Below, piece by piece: positions 10,068 through 25,000 of a stretch of DNA of 64,000 bases; the first letter of the stretch is position 1; the number at the start of each line of letters is the position of its first letter. A program made the position numbers and the translations under genes. Source of the stretch: Distichodus sexfasciatus (lineage: Eukaryota; Chordata; Actinopteri; Characiformes; Distichodontidae); the NCBI GenBank assembly GCA_032718565.1, contig JAVGVS010000045.1:2254168-2318167 (forward strand), given 5' to 3'. Below the pieces are notes generated by a model that worked only from the letters and a program-made list of their open reading frames with translations, had not been told where the DNA came from and searched no databases.

Positions 10068-13000
10068 ATGTCAAGTCGCAGCAGGACTTTGAGGAGTTGG
10101 TTCTCCATTAAGAAGAAGGAGAAGAAGACCGAGCAGCCAGTGGGGTAACAACGCACACTCACACTCACACTCACACTCACACTCACACTCACACACCTCA
10201 TATGTCCATCAACTGCCAAACAATCAGAATCAGAGTGAAGCTTATTACATTGTCACATAGAAATTTGCTTTAGTGGTTGAGTTTAAGAGGTTAAATACAA
10301 GGTACCGATATAAATCGATTATGGAACATGACACATGAAAAACAGACATATTTAACAAAATGCAGGGTTGAAGTAGGAAGTTTACCTTTATAGAACACAG
10401 CATGAAGAAAGGTGTCATCGTGAAGGTGCTGAAGATAGAGGTGAGCGTAATGGATTTAAATAAATAACCAACTGTACCGTTTGAACCAATAATGTGCAAC
10501 AGTGCAAAACTGACAGTATGAGAAGCATGACGTGACTGCAGAGGTGGGCAAAAAGACAAAAGAGCAAATTCCTTAAATGTGGAATGTACATAGCAACAAA
10601 CGTCTGATTGTGATGTCTCGTAACCCAGACACCATGCCACAGAGGAGACCTTCAGCTACTGTGGATTTGGCAAACTACTTTAAGACTCAAAGACACTTGA
10701 GCTTAATTAAAGCAGGATTCATCAGTCTTATCCAGTCTTATTAAGATTCCAGTTCTTCTTCGGCTTAGACTAGTTTTCTAGATTAAAACTCGTTTTAAAC
10801 TGTTTCAGATGAACACCGGTGACAATGGTGCAATAAGAAATGGAACTTCTTGTCTGATCAGCTCATAGCAGGAACTCTGTGCTGGAATAAAACTTAGACA
10901 ATTAGCAAATCCTATCCCTGCTGAAAGTGTGCTCTTGACATGGACTCTGTGCTCATGTTCCTTTAACAACACACACACACAAGCACCTCAGTGTTGCTGC
11001 ACTTTGTTCATGTTTGTGCTGCTTGTAGGAGTGTCGTGGGGGGGTGTTGGGGTGGAATTAAGATGATCATCTTCATTACTTTTTGATTTATTATATGTGT
11101 GTTTTGTCTTGTTTACTCTGTCACAGGCTCCGTGTCTGAACTGCATGATATTGTCTAATGTGTAACAATCATTAACGAGAGTCCAGCTGCATCCTCTTAT
11201 CTCCTAATATTAGACCGTGATCGTGAGGAATACGATGTTTTCTCCTTAGTAATTTTTTTATGCGGTTGCTGCCCATTGCCCACAGCGAGAAGGTCCTGGG
11301 TCCGAGCCCCAGGTCGGTGGCGGAGCCATTCTGTGTTGAGTTTGCATGCACTCCCTGTGGTCGCATAGGTTTCCTCCCACATGCAATATAGGTTAATTGC
11401 TGATTCTAAATTGGCCCCGTAAGGTATGATAGTGAGTGTGACTGTGTGAGTGTGTGTGCCCTGCGGTATGGCGCTTGCCCAGAGTTGTTCCCCGCCTTAT
11501 GCCCGTAGTTTCCGCGATAGTTGGTGTTGGGATTGTGTGTGTGTTCTGGACTGGATTAGAGCTTTATGGAGCTAATTTGGGTGGAGCAGCTTTAGAGAAC
11601 TCTGCATCCATTTACTCACAGAGGGACTCTAACCCAGTCCTGTGATGAGCCACATCCTCCTGGTTGTTTGCTCGTTGTGGCATTCTCTAGTGTTTGAACA
11701 CGGTGGTGAGTGTGTGCTCATGGCGGAGTGATAAACGAGTGTAAAGTTGAATCAGCTCCACCTCTCCTCTCCCCCAACCCTTTCTCTCTCTCTCTCTCTC
11801 TCTCTCGGCTGTGTTTGCCTGATCACACTGTTAATCTGAGAGTAATGTGGAAAAGCCAGTCTCCCTCTTCCATCCACATAGAGACAGTCGTCTTTTTCTG
11901 AAGTTGTTGAAAATCATCTTTCAGGGTTTATTATGAGGAGAGAGAGTTCTGTGAGACAAAACTTTCTTCTTTTACAATGGAAAATGTTTTATTAAGATTT
12001 GGACAGTTACTGTGTCTTATTTTTTGAATAATTAATATAAAGTTTATTATCTGTACCTGACTTCCCAAAAACAAACAGTCCAAATGTGTGATGTGAGGAT
12101 TTAAGGAGACTGATCCCTAATTAGGCCGTTCATCAGCAATCAGAGGTCCGAACTGTTGATGAATGGACGTTAACGACATGTGCTGCATCATAATACTACA
12201 TTGTATAGATTCAATGGATGACGATTCAATGTCTGCCGATATGACAAAGTCTGATGCGATACGATTTTCATTCAAATCAATTCACAGTCCAGAGATCAAC
12301 ATGAGACAATATCTTCTGCTGTTTAAACACCTTCACTTTCATTCATATCAAATGACAAAAGCAATTCAAACGTCAATTGAGGATTTATTCATGAGCTCAA
12401 CCAGACATTTAAATGAAATACAATCTTCTCAATTAACACTCCAGTTCGAAAGTGATGTTTCTATATGTATGATGTCTGATCTATATTTTCATTTTGGATA
12501 CTTTTGACACTATGGGCTTGTTGATCACTGATTCGATGTTTGATTACACTGCTAATGCTGGTCTCTGTAAACCCTGCCCTGTCATATGTGCAGCAGCCCA
12601 AGTCTGTCCCTGTGTCAGTTATACAAATGTCAGAGTGATTCCTAACCACATGATGGAGTGAGATATGCAAACAGCAGCTGGTTTGTAGAAGACGTTGCTC
12701 CTTAACGGATAATTTATCCACCCTGCAATAACTCAGCAGCTTGTTAGGGCTTCAGGAGCTGAACTGCGTGTTGGAGAAGTGTATAGGCTCTCTTCGGGAC
12801 TGCAGGAGTTTTGGGTTTTAGTGTTTTATTGCTGCTGAGCGATGCAGAAACCTGCTGCTCCACATGCTTCTCTCCTCTGTCATCCCTGCTGGCTGAAACT
12901 CCATATCCGTGGCCTTAGGGCTAAGCTGCGCCGCACTCTCTTACAGGAAGGGAAAGTTTTGTCCGACATTTACTGTGATTTGTAACTTGTTTTTCTGCAC

Positions 13001-16000
13001 CCAGACCCACAGCAATGTGGCACTGCTGCATATATGTGGAAGTGTGAAACAGGCTGTAATTACATTGAGTTGAATTGAACTGAATTACAATTCAATAGAA
13101 CTACTATGCAACTACATAGTGTTGTTTTCAAAAGTAAATGTAATTACGCGGTCTGGTTTACTCCTGGAGCTTAAACAGTCCAATCAGCCTGTCATTTAAC
13201 TCAACAAATCTAGCCAAGTCTCGCACCTCTCATAATACAATGAGCGTAACAGTCATTAAAGTTTATACCAAGTGCAATGCACAGATTACAGACAATATCC
13301 AGCAGACACAGTGAACCTTACAGTCAGGGCCGTTTCTAGCCCATTGGCTGCCCCAGGCGAGGTTGAAGTTTGCCGTCTAGATCGGCTATACCAATTTCTG
13401 GCCCTGTTTACAGTACAATAAATGCCATAATCCAAGCTACATCATGTAAAACAACATTCAACATGAGGCAGTAATACCACTACTTAATGTGATGGTGGTG
13501 TAGTGGTTAGGGTACTCGCCTCTGAACCAAGAGGTAGTGGGTTTGAATCCTGACTCCAGCACTACCATCATTGGGTTCCTGAGCAAGACCCTGAAGTTCA
13601 AGTTGCTGAAGGTAGACTCTCCCTGAAATGAGGAAAATGGAAGTCGCTCTGTATAAGAGCATCTTAAAGCATCTCAACAAGTGTGATAGAAGTATGAAGT
13701 GTTTCAATGGGTAAAGTTTGCAATAGAGAAAATGCTTCAGCAGTTACAGAAGTATCACCAAACAAAGTCAGAGTGTTGAACGCAAGAAAATTAAGTTTTG
13801 AAGACCTGAAAAGTCCAACATCAGAATGAATCTGACTCATGATGGTCGTGTGCTGCTTTTGTTTTGTTTTCTAGTTGTTGTCTCCAGTTGCTGCTCTACT
13901 CGTCTCTTTTTGGAACGTTCAGAATGTTATTGAGTAAATGATGGAGTCGTGGCATAAATTCTTGTTTGATTGATGTGAAGACTGAAGGCTACAGAATGAT
14001 CAATGAAGTTAAACCTGTTTTACACACAATCCCAGCTGCTCATAGTTATGAATGATGTGTGTGGGTGGGTATGTGTGTGTGTGTGATGACTGAAAGTCTC
14101 ACAAAGCAGCACATTGTGTTTAAATGCATGTGTGTGTTACTGAATTAGGGATAGAGTGATGCAGGGTAAGGGAGGTGCAGATCACAGTGGTCAGTACATG
14201 TCCTTAAATGTTCTGAATTCCATTATGTTTACTGAAAAATGTTTACTGTTCTACGCCATCACATCAAATATCTTGTAAACTACACAAACACACACACAGA
14301 GCATTCAATCCAAAATGAAAACCCTGATCAGACATCATACATATTGTAACATCACATCGCTGACTCCTGAACTGAATCAAATGGAAATAGCAGACCTTGT
14401 GATCAGCAGATTAAGTCAGTATAATATCATATGGTGATTAAACTTGCAATTTACATTCCTAGTGACTAGAGATAACTCTATCGTTAACCTCAGTAACCAA
14501 AAGTAAATATTGTAGCTCTTATCTTAAGGCATCAAATTTAAAACTGTTGTAGAAAAGCAGATTCTCCCCATGATGACTGGCCCTGATGTACAAACGTATC
14601 CTGACAAAGCCATAAATACAGGACAACAGACAAATTTTGTACCTGCTCACCCACAGTAGTACTGACCGCCGTGTCTGACTCTCAGGTTTCCTCTGCAGGT
14701 TGCGGAGCTTTAGCCTTTTTTTGGTGGTAGTTTCTCATGATCTGTATGCTGTGTGTTTTTCAGTGCCGAGTCTCCCGAATCTACAGCAGCCTCACCGCAG
14801 CAGCAGCAGCAAGAGCATGGAGTCGACCTGCATCACATCGACTCAACACTACCCAGCATTTACCACACTGTCCCCAGGGCAAAGGTCAGACCTCCACTCA
14901 ACACACTGACAACATGCCTGTAATGTGAGCATACATTACACAGGCACAGACACAGACCTAACTTGTACAAACCTGTGCAATGTGCAATTTGTATTCAGTT
15001 GCTGGATTTACACACACACACACACACACAGAGTCTTTTATTACTATCTTTGTGAGATCCTTCCATAGGCTCCCATAATGACTAAAGTACATAATTTTAC
15101 ACCTAACCCTAACCCTAACCTTAACCTGAGTAACCAAAAGCAGATCTTTTACCTCTTTTAGTTTCTCAAATAAAACAAGTACATCTTCTATAAAGTATTT
15201 TTTCCTCATGATGACCTCTCAAATGTCCCCACAAAACCCCAAAAAACAGATAAAAGTGATTTTAGGGGACAAAAGGTCCCAACAATGCGATAAATACATG
15301 GCCGCACGCACAGACACACACACGTTACCTCATACCTCACATTTCAGGGGGAATGAGTTTGATGGACAGTAGTGTGTTTCAGTTGGTTTGAGGGTTACAG
15401 TGAGGAGAGAAATGTAAGATGTTACTGTACTGATCACTTGGGTTCAGCTGGGTGCAGGTTGTATCAGGAGTGAACGTCTGCAGGCTGGAAGGCGTTCAGT
15501 CACATGTTTAAAGGCATTCCATGTTGAATTGCGCCACTTTGAGGCACAGCAGTGAACTACAAGTTCAAAAAATGTGACAGCACAAAGACACAGACTAGAA
15601 ACTAATGCTCAGCGAACAGTTGCTTATGAAGTGAATATTAAACAAGTTTATTAATTCTTCTCTAGGATATTCTGATGAAATAAAAATGTTAACAATAAAT
15701 AACGACAATGTGTTGTGTTCCCGCTCTCTGACTGGATCTTCGTGATTCTTGAATGTGAAATAAATGTTTTGGTAGAAACTAGTGCATGAATGTTAATCTG
15801 CTGTGTGTAGAGCATCTGGCCTGCAGGTGGCACTGTGCGTGTGTGTGTGTGTCTGTGTGTGAGAGATGCTTCCCTTGTTTGCGCTTGATGATGTGAGATT
15901 ATGACACTGTGACAGCAGTTTCCTTTATTTGTTTTCAAATCAAAATACAAACACAATGCATGTTGCAAAATTATATTAAGAAAAAACTGTTTTATGTGTT

Positions 16001-18958
16001 GATTTTAATTCGAAAAACAAATGAACCAGTGATACACAGATGAGAAAGGAACAATGTTAGATGTTTAGCATGAACTCTGTAATAATGTCAATAAGATGTG
16101 TGAGGGTTAAAGCTCCAGTGGGACAGATTAGCCAGGTTAGCCGCTAACCAGCAGCCTGATTATGAACCGGGAGCTAATGCTAAACATGCTGGTAATTAGC
16201 ATCATGCTGACAGCTGTATTCATAAGTGGCACTAGCTGCCTAAACGCTTTGGTTGTAGCTCCACATGTGAACTGCAGCGTGTTTATTAAATATTATCTTA
16301 CAGCAGTTCCTCTTTATTCTGAGTCGCGCTCTCGGCTTTACTTCTGGTTTAACAGACAGCTCATGTCGTGTTTAGCTGATGTTATGAAGAGAGTAATATA
16401 TAGAGTAAAGCAGCTTTTACTCTCATGAGAAATTACAGTTATCATACGTCATGTCTTATCTGCATTATTGTAATTGTTACAGGTCAGTATTGCCAGGAGA
16501 ATTCCAGCCAAAGACTTTCCCAAATTCTCTTCTCTCCTCATGTGTGTAACTCACTACTAAACTACATCTGGGTGTATTTTGTATCTCTTCAGAATGTTGT
16601 CCAGATGAAGTTAAGTTGTCTTCAGTGTCGTTGCTGATTTGATTTCAATTTCAGTTTAGATCATTTAGCTTCAACATAATTCAGCTTTTTAGAAAAAGAT
16701 TCCAGAAAAAGTTGTAATTTTAAGTGTGTGTGTGTGTGTGTGCGTGCGGCCATGTATTTATCGCATTGTGGGGACCTTTTTGTCCCCTAAAATCACTTTT
16801 ATCTGTTTTTTTGGGTTTTGTGGGGACATTTGAGAGGTCCCCATGAGGAAAAATGACTTTATAGAAAATGTGCTTGTTTTATTTGAGAAACTAAAAGAGG
16901 TAAAAGATCTGCTTTTGGTTACTGAGGTTAAGGTTAGGGTCAGGATTAGGTGTAGGTGTAAAATTATGTACTTTAGTCGTTATGGGAGTCTATGGAAGGA
17001 CCTCATGGAGATAGTAATACATAGATGTGTGTGTGTGTGTGTGTGTGTCTTTGAATATTTTTAGAAGCAGTACTTTATCTTTATCTTTACTTTTAGTTTT
17101 TAATGTAGAAACTGCTTTTTGAGAATGACTTAATCAGAAGCCAAAGTTAGCAAGATTTTTACTTACTTGAGAGTGTTTACTTTTCCTGATGCTAAAAATA
17201 TTTTCAGATTCATTTAAAGAAAGCATGAAATGTTTCCAGAAGCATGTTGATATTTTGTCAGATAGTGTCCTGCAAGTGAATTTCCGACGTATCGGCTTAG
17301 TTATTGTACCAAGTCCAGTTTCTGTTGAACTTGTTGCTCTTCAGGAAATGTCTTACATTTCAACACTTTGAATCTTCTCCACCCAAGACAGAAATCTGAT
17401 TAAATCTGTCTTCAGGAAATTCTCCTAACATGCTGCAGTGATTGTTAACCTGAGCCCCCTCCAGCTCTCTGTTCTTATTAAACTATGTGAAGATAGACGT
17501 TGTAACATCTTCATTACGACCATATTAATGTCTTACTGACAGCAGAGAGCGTCTCACACTGTTGCTCATTGGCATGTAGGTGCTTCCCCTGAGGCCAGTG
17601 CTGACCGACTCTGGGTTAATCCTACAATGTTAAAAATGTCATGACTAATACAGTTATGCTGCTTTGTTTCTCACTTTACTGTTGTAAACTGGTTTGTTGA
17701 GAGACCATTTAATTATTACACGACATTAAATGTAAAATGACATCAGATCATTTTTAATCCTAAACAATTATATCTATAGAATTTATCAGACTTTTATCCA
17801 GAGCACCTTCACACCTTATGACATTACCTCACCTGCATGCAGCAGCTTGGGGTTAAGTGACTGATTATTTGTCTTTGCGAACACAGCACAGCACACAAGG
17901 TTTGGGGATGGGATCTTGCTCATGAGTACCTCAGTGGTACTTTTACCTGTCTGGGACTTGAACCAGCAACCTCCCGATCACAGGCCCAACAACGAACTGT
18001 TACACTACAAACCCAAGATTAAGGGTCATGCTCAGGGGCCCAGTGGTGGTAGTGCCCAAGGTAGGATATAGCCAGACAGACTTCAACCCAAACCACTTGG
18101 TTCCGGAACCAAGTTCAACACCAATAGATCAGTCACAACACAACATCCGTACTTGGCATTTTCTACCCATTGCTGATCTATCAAAGCTTGGATTTGTGGA
18201 TAGAAAATTAGGAAAATTTTAAAAATGTGAAATATTCACTGGTTTTGAACAGTGTGTCAGTTTCTTTGTTGGTTGTAGTTGGATGTGTGAAGACGAGTGA
18301 ATGGTGAATCATAACAAAGAAACTTCGCCCTGCTGAAGAATCCAAGAGCTGCTGCATGTTTGTCATAGTTACTGAAAGCGTGGTGTGGAAATCGGCCAAT
18401 CTGTCATTTCACTGAGATCTGCATAAAGCTGCAGGGCGAGTTGTGTCGTCTCTCATCAGTAGCTAATGTAGAATAACATAAGAAACAGGCAGAGAAATTA
18501 GTCACGTGTCAATGTTTAGCAGAAAATATGTTCTAAGATGAGACAACAGTGAAAACAATGCCCAAGTATGATTTTATTTTAGCAATTTTCGTGCACATAA
18601 GATCTTTCATTACTGCATTAAAAACATTTCAGTCCCCTCATGATGCGGGAAACTAGAATTTAGAGGCAGAGTGTGTTAAGATGTAAATCTCAAATTAGGT
18701 AAGCTTGTTAGGGGATTGGAGCCAGTTATGTGTAAAGCTGCTTTGTGACATTATCTGTAGTAGAAATTTTGACCCAAATAAATTTGAACTTAATTGAATG
18801 TTTTTATTACAAACATTATAAGTCACTGTGTTATTTCATTTTTCATTTAAAAGATCTTATTGTTACTCAAAAAGTAAAAATTCAGTACAAACAATGAGAA
18901 GGTGTGTTGAGATTGCTGACCAGTACTCTCTGTGTGCGTTTGTGTTTCTGCTATAAAT

Positions 18959-19013
<55 letters not shown>

Positions 19014-22000
19014 GAAGGACCAGCTCAGTCACTCTGAGAGTGACCTACGTAAGTCAAGGCCCTTTGGCACATTTTCTCTGGGCTGGAAGAAGAAGAAGAA
19101 GAAGAACAGAGATCTCTCCCAGAGCACCATCTCTATCTCTACAGAGTCAGAGGTTGAATCTCAGATCATATGTCAAGAGCAGACTGCAGTCAGCCAGCCT
19201 GTGCTGTGTGCCATAATGGGGCCTGATGCCATCACACTGCCACTCACATCCACTGACCTCAGCACTGACCAGCTCATGCTGCACCCTACCGCAGGTGCAG
19301 CAAGTGAAGCTTTCATGCCAGTCGTCTTGGACAGCAGCCCCATCTCATACATTGACTCTTCAGTGTCTGATAATGAAGGTTATCATACACCTCCAGAGAG
19401 CCCCATGCTAATTGTCAGCACTGCAGGTCTGTCTCTGACCACTACTAACCTGGAAGACACCCAGCAATCCATCAGCTCCTCCACAGGAGCTCCTGAAACT
19501 AACTCAAAAGTACTGACCACTCCAGTCCCTGGTATTTCTGAAACTCTCATTACTACAAGAGACTTCACTGCTCAAACTCACAGAACTGCACCACCTGCCC
19601 CTCCTCACGAGACAGAAGCTGCCCTTAGACTCTCTGACTCTGTCCTGACTAGAGTGTCCAATAGTGCCCAGGATATCCCTGATTGCTCAGGTCTGGATCC
19701 AAAGTCTGAAATCATTTGTGCAGTTGAAGGCCAGCATGTTCCAAATGTCACATCACCAACCAGTGCTGATTGTTCTGTCAACAGCTCGGTTATGAGCACA
19801 CAGCACACAAAGACCAGCACTGCTGCTGCTGAAAGCTGGGCCCAGTCTGCCACACTTCAAAATGTAGAACAAAAAGAACAGGTCTCACTGGAAAAGCCAA
19901 CAAGCACCAATGTCGCTGACTCTATAACACCCAGTGAGAAAGTTGACAGATCATCAGTGTCTCATGTGGAGTCCAGCTGTGTTTATACCATCAGCCCACA
20001 CTCAGGCTTGACTCAGGGCTCTTCTTCATTTACTGACCAAATGTCCAGTCAGCTCTTTGATACCATAACTATTCATACAAACCTCCCCCCTACTGCAAAT
20101 GACACCACCCTCCCAAACACAGAGAAGCCTTATGGCCATGTGTATCACCACAGTGTTGATAGTGATGATAATGTCCCCAGAGTTGCCCCAAGCAACTTCA
20201 CCCCTCTTCTTTTGTCTACCACTGAAACATCTAACAACACAGAAGATAAACCTGATCAAAACACGTCTCCTAACCCTGTTGCACCGTCCTCTTTAGATGT
20301 CTCTGATGACTCAGTTCCTAAAGTAGGATCCCTTCCATCCCTCAAGTCTCTGGACAATCCCGTCATTCCACAGCTCAGTTCCTCAGTCACAGAATGTTCT
20401 GGATTATTTTCAGAGGTTTTTGTTCGTTCAGTAGATGCTGCCTTCACCAGCCTTCAGTTTCACCCCTTAGACGTGGTTTACTCAGGTGAAGCGGTGCCTC
20501 CCATTGTTGGTCGACCAGTTTGTCATGGCTCTGATCCAGTCCAGTTTCAGCATGAGTCAAACACCTTCTCACCTCCACCACCAACAAGCAGCATCTTTAA
20601 GCCTGAAACTGACACACTGGACCTTTTGGCATCCTCACAAACGGTTCCCTCAAACTCTAATTGTTTGTCCTCAGATGTCACTTTGATACTCACACACATG
20701 TCCAGCTCAAGTGACCTCAGCACTCCAGTTCTAAAAGAGACAACAGTCTCTGATGACCTCTCATCAGAAACTTTGAACGAAGTGGTTCTAACCAAATTTT
20801 CCACTGACACTGTAAAATTGGCTCCTCCTGACCAGCTAACATTTCATATGGCCAGCACCACAAATCAACATGATAAAGGCATATCTGAACAAACACTTTT
20901 TGATTGCTCTGAACAGACTAGGTCAGAAAATACTGACCATGATAATGGCTGGATGGACAATGTGATTCTTGGAACTTTCCCACAGTCACGAGAAGCAGTT
21001 AATAAGAGTGGAACCAAACCAAATCCATCTGGCTCAGGTAGAGTAAGATTTACACCAGAAGGGAGCAGTGAGGATGAAAACCCACCCAAAGTAGACCTAA
21101 GTGAAGGTGGAGATGTGCTGAATTCAAAGATGGGGGAAGATATTGTAGAAACACAACAAACTCTCAAAATTGAAGGCATTCAGATGTTGGGTTCTGTAGA
21201 CATGGCAGAAAAAAGAACTGTGGGTGCAGAAGAGAAGTGTGGACTGCAACTAGTGTTGTACAATGAACAGCATGAGATCGGAGTGGATGACCGTGTGTCT
21301 CGGGAGTGGTCAGATAAAGAAAGTGAGATATGTATAGGTAAAGCAAAGCAAAACACCGGGGAACTGGATGTGCTGGTTTCTCTGGCATCTTCACCTGAGG
21401 AATGTGCTACTGCCTCACCCTGCAGTCCACACAGGGGAACGTCAGTCTCACACCGGGGAGCAGAGTACAGCCCCACCCTGCCCACTGACTGCCCCAGTGC
21501 CTTGCAGGAGGTGGGGGGTGGAGTTGGAGGTGGAGTCCAGACCAAAAGCCTCTATACACTGAAGGAAGACAACAATATACACAAGCCAGTGGCACACACT
21601 ACAACATACCAAGCACTGAGAGACTTTCACTACCTAGGAGAGGAGGACGTACACAGATTTGACTCCACAGAGACACAAGGATCCTACAACTCAGCTACAC
21701 ACAACCTGGTTACTTTAAACACAGCCTATAAAGTGTCCAGTCTCCCCTCAATTAACCCACAAGAGGCTCTCCAGAACAGTCAAGAAGCTGAGGAGGAAGA
21801 ACCAGACACACACTCAGATTTCATCTACACTCACACAGAACACAGACGGGAGGCAGACCCATCTGACAGCTCCACATCCAGATCCAACTTGGCCGCCGGA
21901 ATCATTGTTTATATTCGGGAATTTGGCTCTGCTGATAGAGAGCGAGAGAAGGACGACAAAGCTGCTGACCATACATCCAATGCTGCGCTGACTGGCCGGT

Positions 22001-25000
22001 AAGTTAGAATTCTATGAACAGTGAAACAAGTGTATCACCTTTACGGAAGATGATATCCCCAGGTTCCACTGGGCTGCACCACCTGAGAATGAAGCCTTTC
22101 ACTCAGCATCTCATCTTTCACTCCTGCAGCCTCTCTCTCTCATTCTCTCCCTCTTTTCCTCTCTCTCTCTCACACTTCCCCCTTTTCCCTTTGGTTTCTT
22201 CATGGATTATCTTTGTAGTTGTTAGGATAAAGACCCTGTGTTGTGCTGGAGCCTGTGGTCACATGGTGTGTGTGACTGACCTGACCTGAAGTCTCTTTCT
22301 GTCTGCCTGAATGAAGCTTTACTAACCTGTGCAGTGTCCAGCTGATGGCTGCTTGAGTGAAGCCCTCTAACATTCATTAGTGAGTGCAGGTTATGGTAAG
22401 TGTTGTAGCTTTATTGTTTTGCACCGCACCCAGCACTAACAACACAGTGTGTGTCTACAGGTGGCTTCTTATGAGTGGGAGAGGCCGAGATGTGTACGTC
22501 TGGTGCAAAGTATAACTGATAACTCTTGCTGGAAGTCACACAGTAACGCAGTAGCCCTCTGATGCTTCGCTTGTTAGGTTCATCGTAAATGTTGTCTCTT
22601 CATACTTTCTGGACTGGAACACAAACCTCAAGTTTAAAGCTGTAAGCCTGGAGGTGGGGTAAAGAGCTTTATTTATATTCTATTGTGATAGAAGTCTTAA
22701 CTCAGTTGACTTTTCCAGCCTCATGTCCCACGTCCTGTAAAACAGAGGGACGGGAGGTTTAACCAGCTCAGAGTTGTGTGTTTAACAAAGACGACTGGCT
22801 GGCTGCTGTCCAGGTATTATTTAAAACTGTCATCTCCCATCATTCATCATTAGGGATGGGTACCGAAACCTGGCATTAAACAGAGCCCCAGGGCTAAATG
22901 CTTATAGACCAGAGTGTAGATAAGCTCTGATGTTCTGCTAATGATTTTGGTACTGGAGAAGATTTAGAAAATAGATTTATTATTGCTAAGTTATTTATCT
23001 TTCATATTTCATTGGATCAGCTCCCTTACTGATTAAGGCTTTAATCCATGAAGCCTTTTCACTATTCCCTATCCAGAACAGAACTCTCAAGAAGTGTTTT
23101 TACATAGAATTTAAGTGTGTTTCCCAAAAGCATAGTTGCTAACTAGGTTAGCAACTAGCAAATTGTACATTAATAACTAACATGGTGTTAAGATAGTGTT
23201 AACATAGTTAGTGCTTTTGAGAAATGCACCCCAGAGTAGTAGTACCATTAAAATCTTATGCAAAGCCATCTCTACTCATCTCTGATAAATCATTTTGCAG
23301 AAAGTTGTACCTTAGTCCTGCCTCTCCTTACGCTTGCACACAGTCAGTGCTTTAAATGTGGTGTCTTTTCAGTGGGTCAAGAAATTGGTCGCACTTAAAC
23401 TCTTCCAAAACTGCTACTGAATAGCTAACCTCAAGAATAAACATTTAAAACCTCTGGAAATGGACACAAACGATCATAAACAAAACTGATGAAATGAATC
23501 AAAAACATACTGTAATCTCATCTCTCCTGACAGTCTTGAAATTGAGTTAGACTTTCTTGCTACATGAAATTGTGAATGACAATCTTGTTTAGATTGAGCA
23601 CAGATAAGATGGTTGTACATTAAGCTAATAATATTCAGAACGTTAACGTTGTCAAAGATCACAGCACACGCGTGAAGTGTTGATCTCTCTCCCACGAGGG
23701 TGATATTATCCGAGTGGAACATAAAGCATTTTGAGCATCTGCCCTGCTCAATTTCATACTCTCAGAATAAGGACTGCAGGAGCTGTAAATAATTCATCAC
23801 TACTTCTACCTGTGCACCAGGGGGAGCTGCTGTGTCATGCGGGCAGACTGTGTTGGTAATATGTGTCTGTGATGTAATAAGCAAATCCGATTCAGAATCA
23901 AATTTATTTGCTGTGTAGGCTAAAAAACTTACAAGGAATTTGCTACCAGTTGTTTGTAACTCTCTAGTGCTCCACACAATATAGATACAATGAAGCAGAT
24001 TAATATACAATACACAGTGAGCACTAGAAAAGTACAGTACAAAACATACAAAACAATGCATACAATGAGGGTAAATTAGACAGGATGGACTTTTGTAACT
24101 GCTCTGTACAACCCCTCCAAATGCAAAACGTTTCAATGTAAAGACAGAGTGCAGCAGTGTGCGTGTAACCTGTGTAACTCAGAGTTTTAATAGTGAGCAC
24201 CTGGGTCGTGTTGGACTGACCGCTTCACGTAGCTCCAGTCTCACACTAATGAGTTTTGTCTGTGTGTTCACGTTTCTGCTCTTTGACATTAGATTAGTCA
24301 CGCATGCTTCACCAGGGTGGAGAAGGAAATAAATCTGGACGGTGTTTGGTACATTTACGGCATTTCCATCTACTAATTACAGGGACAGTCTTACTGCAGG
24401 AAGGTGAGGGTAAGGTTAATACTCAAGGACGACACTGCTGTGGCTTTCTTTAAGGTCTCCTGGGTTTTGAACCCCCAATCTTATGGTCACCAACACAGAG
24501 TTTTGGTCACTTAAATCACTGCACCAACAACGAAGAAGCAGCTGCTTTTTTATGGCACATTGGTCCATCTGGAATCCTCTCTCTTATTTAAACACCAGCT
24601 GAGCTGCATTCCACCTTTTTACCAGCACCAGATTTGCATATTAGTAGAGAGAGAAAGAGGCATAACAAACAGCTGTGTCTATCAGGAGGGACTTGATACC
24701 AAACACTTGTTTATTCTTAACATTATAATTATCATTAGTTTCTATTATTAATTATAATTATTATTACTTCATCTGTAATTAACCTCATTAACAGCTTCTG
24801 GTACAATATGAAATGAAAAGTGCACACCTTTGGAACTTGATTTCTGAAGTCCTGAGGTGTTGCACTGTCAGAAATTTTAAACCTGTTATTGTGTGGGCAA
24901 AAAAGATACCAAATAAAAATACCAAATAAAAACACAGCATTCAGAGAGGCGCCTGGACATAGCTGCACAGTACCGTACAATGTAATAACTTGTAGACACT

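Larger units (their letters stand above)
10145..14763 (+). other. crybg1 intron 1: repeats only
   Basis: Contains a hexanucleotide (ACACTC)n tract just after the donor (10153-10196), a TTATTACATTG-type dispersed repeat (about 10218-10500) related to sequences near 23880 and 36040, a SINE (11240-11560), a CT tract (11780-11806), a dispersed element (12165-12560) and a second SINE (13490-13690). No coding exon is recognised. Confidence 0.6.
14885..19014 (+). other. crybg1 intron 2: two inverted repeat copies and a SINE
   Basis: Holds GTGGGGACC-family copies in opposite orientations (15028-15312 minus, 16741-17027 plus) and a reverse SINE at 17790-18020. A LINE-type tail with GTAAAGCTGCTTTGTGACAT lies at about 18715-18800. 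The (CT)24 tract before exon 3 closes the intron. No coding exon is recognised. Confidence 0.55.

Noticed and set aside
13490..13570. tRNA gene candidate from A and B boxes
   Set aside because: The rest of the tRNA fold is missing and the sequence continues into a SINE body shared with 37720-37890.
15100..15125. Telomere-like CCCTAA repeats
   Set aside because: Only two to three units, present inside every full copy of a dispersed repeat, so not an interstitial telomere.
16843..17064. Frame beginning MRKNDFIENVLVLFEKLKEV, recurring near 15209 and 40586
   Set aside because: It recurs because the host repeat is dispersed. Copies 6 and 7 break the frame, and it ends in the TG microsatellite. 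No sign of a real protein.
21180..21545. 121-residue - strand frame inside crybg1 exon 3
   Set aside because: Shadow of the 2984-nt coding exon; no splice sites or promoter on that strand.
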